DNA from: an uncultured Duganella sp.
GTDB taxonomy: Bacteria > Pseudomonadota > Gammaproteobacteria > Burkholderiales > Burkholderiaceae
Direction: 5' to 3'
NCBI GenBank assembly: GCA_946482635.1
Contig: CAMLSG010000249.1
Span: forward strand, 1-6,913
DNA: 6,913 nt
Shown here: positions 5,226 to 6,913 of the stretch, piece by piece
Layout of the letters: each line of letters opens with the position of its first letter
Numbering within the stretch: the first letter of the stretch is position 1
Program-made: the position numbers and the translations under genes
Notes under the pieces: generated by a model
Told to the model about the DNA's origin: nothing
Seen by the model: only the letters and a program-made list of their open reading frames with translations
Databases searched by the model: none

Positions 5226-6596
5226 TTATTCCGAGCGCGCCAGCTGGTATGGCACTTCGATAATCGCGATCACGCCGCTGGGCTGGTTGGGTTCGATTTT
5301 CAGCGAAGCCTGGTCACCGTGCAGCAGTTTCAGTCGCTCGCGGATATTGGTCAGGCCCAGGCCGGTACCGGTGCTTGGCTTGGCGCCAAAGCCCAGGCCA
5401 TCGTCGGTCACGGTCACGCGCAGTTTGCTGTGCGCCACCTCGGCACGGACCTTCAGGTAGCCGCCTTCCGGCTTGCCTTCCAGGCCGTGCTTGATCGCGT
5501 TTTCGACCATCGACTGCAGCATCATTGGCGGGAAGGCGGCGGTGCGCAGGCCTTCGGGCACGTCGAAGTCGACGGTCAGGCGCTCTTCCATGCGCATCTT
5601 CAGCAGGGCAAGGTAGGCCGCCACCATATCGGACTCGCTGCCGAGCGTGCTGGTCAGCTTGTTCTCCCGCATTTGCGGCAGTACCGCGCGCAGGTATTTG
5701 ATCAGGCTGCGCTGCATGGCCGAAGCGCGCGGCGGGTCGGTTTCGATCAGGTGTTCGACCGACGCCAGGGTATTGAACAGGAAGTGTGGCTCGACCTGGG
5801 CCTGCATCATCTGCATCTTGGCTTCGCTCAGCTGGCGCTGCATGGATTCGCGCTCGGCCGCGGCGTTTGCCACCTGGGCCTCGGCTTCTGCCTTCTTCTT
5901 GCCGCCAACCAGCGCCTTCATCGCGAAAAGTGCCAGCAGGAGCAGGGTGATGAAACTGGTGAACCAGGTCGAGGCCTGCTTGTGGTAGCGCGAGACTTTT
6001 TCTTCGGCTGCACTGTCGACAGCCTGCTCCAGCGCGTTCGACAGTTCTTCGCCAATCTGCGGCGGCAGCTCAATATGGACTTCTTCGCCAGGCATTGGCG
6101 CTACCGGAGCCGCCGGCGCAGCAGGAGGTTTTGCCCGGCTGGCTTTCGGAGCCGGTGGAGCGGGCGGTGCCGGAACCGCGGGATCTGCCGGCTCGGCCGG
6201 CATTGCAGGTGCTGCTGCTTCGGCGGCCGCGGCTTCTGCCGCGTCCGTCGAATCGTGCTCATTGGCCGTGTCATCGCTGCTTGCTTCAGCGCTGGCTTGC
6301 TTCTTGATTTTGCCCGCACGCGGATTGAAGTGGATGCCGCTGTCGTCAATTGTAATATTGGGGTCCGCGTTGCCTGACTTTGCCCGCTTATGAGAACGGA
6401 TCACCATCTCTTCATCGCGCGAAGGTGAGAACAACTCATCCTGCAAGATCGATGCTGCGATCATCGACAGCGCGGCAAACAGGAAGAACTTCCACCAAGA
6501 CAGGTGCGTCACCCAGCCGGTCGTTGCATCAAAGCCGCGATGGAGCCATGCCAGGATGGTTTTTGCTGTGTCTTGGGCTTTCGGGGTTGGAAACAT
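5226..6596 (-). CDS. LytS/YehU-type membrane sensor histidine kinase
   Basis: Inner-membrane sensor kinase of the LytS class (His_kinase plus HATPase_c), 456 residues. Seen: a short cytoplasmic start, TM1 at about 34-51, a periplasmic part of about 160 residues, TM2 at about 211-230 (FITLLLLALFAMKAL), a charged coiled-coil-like segment (233-265), then QVEPHFLFNTL with phosphoacceptor H271, N-box MVENAIKHG (N366), G1 DDGLGFG (398-404) and G2 GTGLGLTNIRERL (410-422). Residues 101-169 of the periplasmic part are almost only Ala, Pro, Glu and Ser and hold no recognisable sensor domain. The ATG at 6596-6594 was chosen, with AGAAAG a few bases ahead; a TTG at 6644 in the same frame would add 16 residues without support. 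It heads the operon with the LytTR regulator, its likely partner. The signal sensed is unknown. Confidence 0.92.
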   Translation of the reverse strand: MFPTPKAQDTAKTILAWLHRGFDATTGWVTHLSWWKFFLFAALSMIAASILQDELFSPSRDEEMVIRSHKRAKSGNADPNITIDDSGIHFNPRAGKIKKQASAEASSDDTANEHDSTDAAEAAAAEAAAPAMPAEPADPAVPAPPAPPAPKASRAKPPAAPAAPVAPMPGEEVHIELPPQIGEELSNALEQAVDSAAEEKVSRYHKQASTWFTSFITLLLLALFAMKALVGGKKKAEAEAQVANAAAERESMQRQLSEAKMQMMQAQVEPHFLFNTLASVEHLIETDPPRASAMQRSLIKYLRAVLPQMRENKLTSTLGSESDMVAAYLALLKMRMEERLTVDFDVPEGLRTAAFPPMMLQSMVENAIKHGLEGKPEGGYLKVRAEVAHSKLRVTVTDDGLGFGAKPSTGTGLGLTNIRERLKLLHGDQASLKIEPNQPSGVIAIIEVPYQLARSE

Positions 6597-6697
6597 GCGC
6601 GACTTTCTATTGAATATGGGGCAAGTGTAGATAACCTTGCGCAAAGCCGCTACCGGTGTGCGACAGAATGCAGAAATACGGGAATAGAAGAATGCCC
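6597..6697. other. Gap between kinase operon and rRNA promoters
   Basis: This stretch and the following promoter/leader region separate the divergent kinase and rRNA operons (about 317 bases from the kinase ATG to the window edge, no gene). I see no convincing -35/-10 pair for the kinase operon on the minus strand; TACACT (6632-6627) has a fair -10 shape but no partner. The kinase promoter must nevertheless lie here. Confidence 0.4.
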
Positions 6698-6726
6698 TTG
6701 CGGACAGCCCGATCGTTTGCTATAGT
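6698..6726 (+). promoter_or_regulatory. Upstream rRNA operon promoter (P1), extended -10
   Basis: TTGCGG (6698-6703), a 17-base spacer and TATAGT (6721-6726), preceded by TG one base before the -10 (TGCTATAGT), form an extended -10 promoter. It points at the rRNA leader. A 6-bp hairpin, CGCTGA/TCAGCG (6746-6751/6756-6761, loop CAAC), lies in its early transcript. Confidence 0.5.
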
Positions 6727-6785
6727 TCTGTCCCTCGCAACGCAGCGCTGACAACTCAGCGAAGCGAAACGAGAAAAAGATGGGG

Positions 6786-6814
6786 TTGACGAGTTATACG
6801 GAACACTGCATAAT
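6786..6814 (+). promoter_or_regulatory. Main rRNA operon promoter (P2)
   Basis: TTGACG (6786-6791), a 17-base spacer and CATAAT (6809-6814) match the consensus in five positions each. An A-rich stretch (about 6767-6780) stands upstream like an UP element, and a C/G-containing discriminator (CTCGC) follows the -10, as in growth-rate and ppGpp controlled rRNA promoters. The expected start is near 6821. The CATAATCTCGCTTCTCTGCTGC context is what I know from beta-proteobacterial rRNA operons. Confidence 0.8.
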
Positions 6815-6820
6815 CTCGCT

Positions 6821-6913
6821 TCTCTGCTGCAACGAACACAACGCTTCGTTAAATAAAAGCAGCGATCTTTAAAAATCAACAGTCGATAAGTGTGGGCGTT
6901 TGACGATATGCCC
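6821..6913 (+). promoter_or_regulatory. rRNA operon leader with boxA-like antitermination element
   Basis: The leader starts with a hairpin: GCTGC (6826-6830) with GCAGC (6859-6863) outside and AACGAA (6831-6836) with TTCGTT (6845-6850) inside. GATCTTTAAAA (6864-6874) matches the boxA element that loads Nus antitermination factors, and GTGTGGGC (6890-6897) corresponds to the conserved element in the E. coli leader ahead of 16S. The 16S rRNA gene is expected a short way beyond 6913 on the same strand; none of it is in the window. Confidence 0.85.

Noticed and set aside
4469..5263. 264-codon plus-strand frame over the LytTR regulator
   Set aside because: Shadow of a gene with complete receiver and LytTR domains; no start context or domain of its own.
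5319..6377. 352-codon plus-strand frame over the LytS-type kinase
   Set aside because: Composition (Gln/His/Arg-rich, then Arg/Cys-rich) is typical of antisense reading of an Ala/Pro-rich gene.

Overview
The window looks like chromosomal DNA of a beta-proteobacterium of the order Burkholderiales, most likely family Oxalobacteraceae (Massilia/Duganella/Janthinobacterium type). This rests on the GC-rich third codon positions, a classic beta-proteobacterial porin, a CysB next to and divergent from a sulfite reductase gene, and an rRNA-operon leader of beta-proteobacterial type at the right edge. The family-level assignment is inference.

Left part (1-2399): the N-terminal 286 residues of a siroheme sulfite/nitrite reductase (cysI) run leftwards off the window. 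It diverges from cysB, the LysR-type master regulator of sulfur assimilation. The 148-bp gap carries plausible promoters for both genes and an inverted repeat placed where a LysR-type activator would be expected. The stop codon of cysB overlaps the GTG start of a 150-residue protein that I do not recognise, with an acidic N-terminus and a basic C-terminus, apparently translationally coupled to cysB.

Middle (2400-3653): a highly expressed-looking outer-membrane porin with signal peptide and C-terminal Phe. Its leader contains a long, almost perfect inverted repeat. The gene ends at a textbook terminator with a UUCG tetraloop.

Right part (minus strand, 6596 to 3652): a three-gene signalling operon. 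First is a LytS/YehU-type membrane histidine kinase whose periplasmic part is Ala/Pro-rich, then a LytTR response regulator, then a small soluble kinase of the other, NarL-like (HisKA_3) class. Two tandem hairpins lie between the last two genes; the second one buries the Shine-Dalgarno of a TTG-started kinase, and an alternative pairing could release it.

Right edge (6698-6913): divergent from the kinase operon, two tandem promoters and the leader (boxA-like and GTGTGGGC elements) of an rRNA operon. The 16S gene itself begins beyond the window. I found no mobile elements, CRISPR arrays or tRNA genes.
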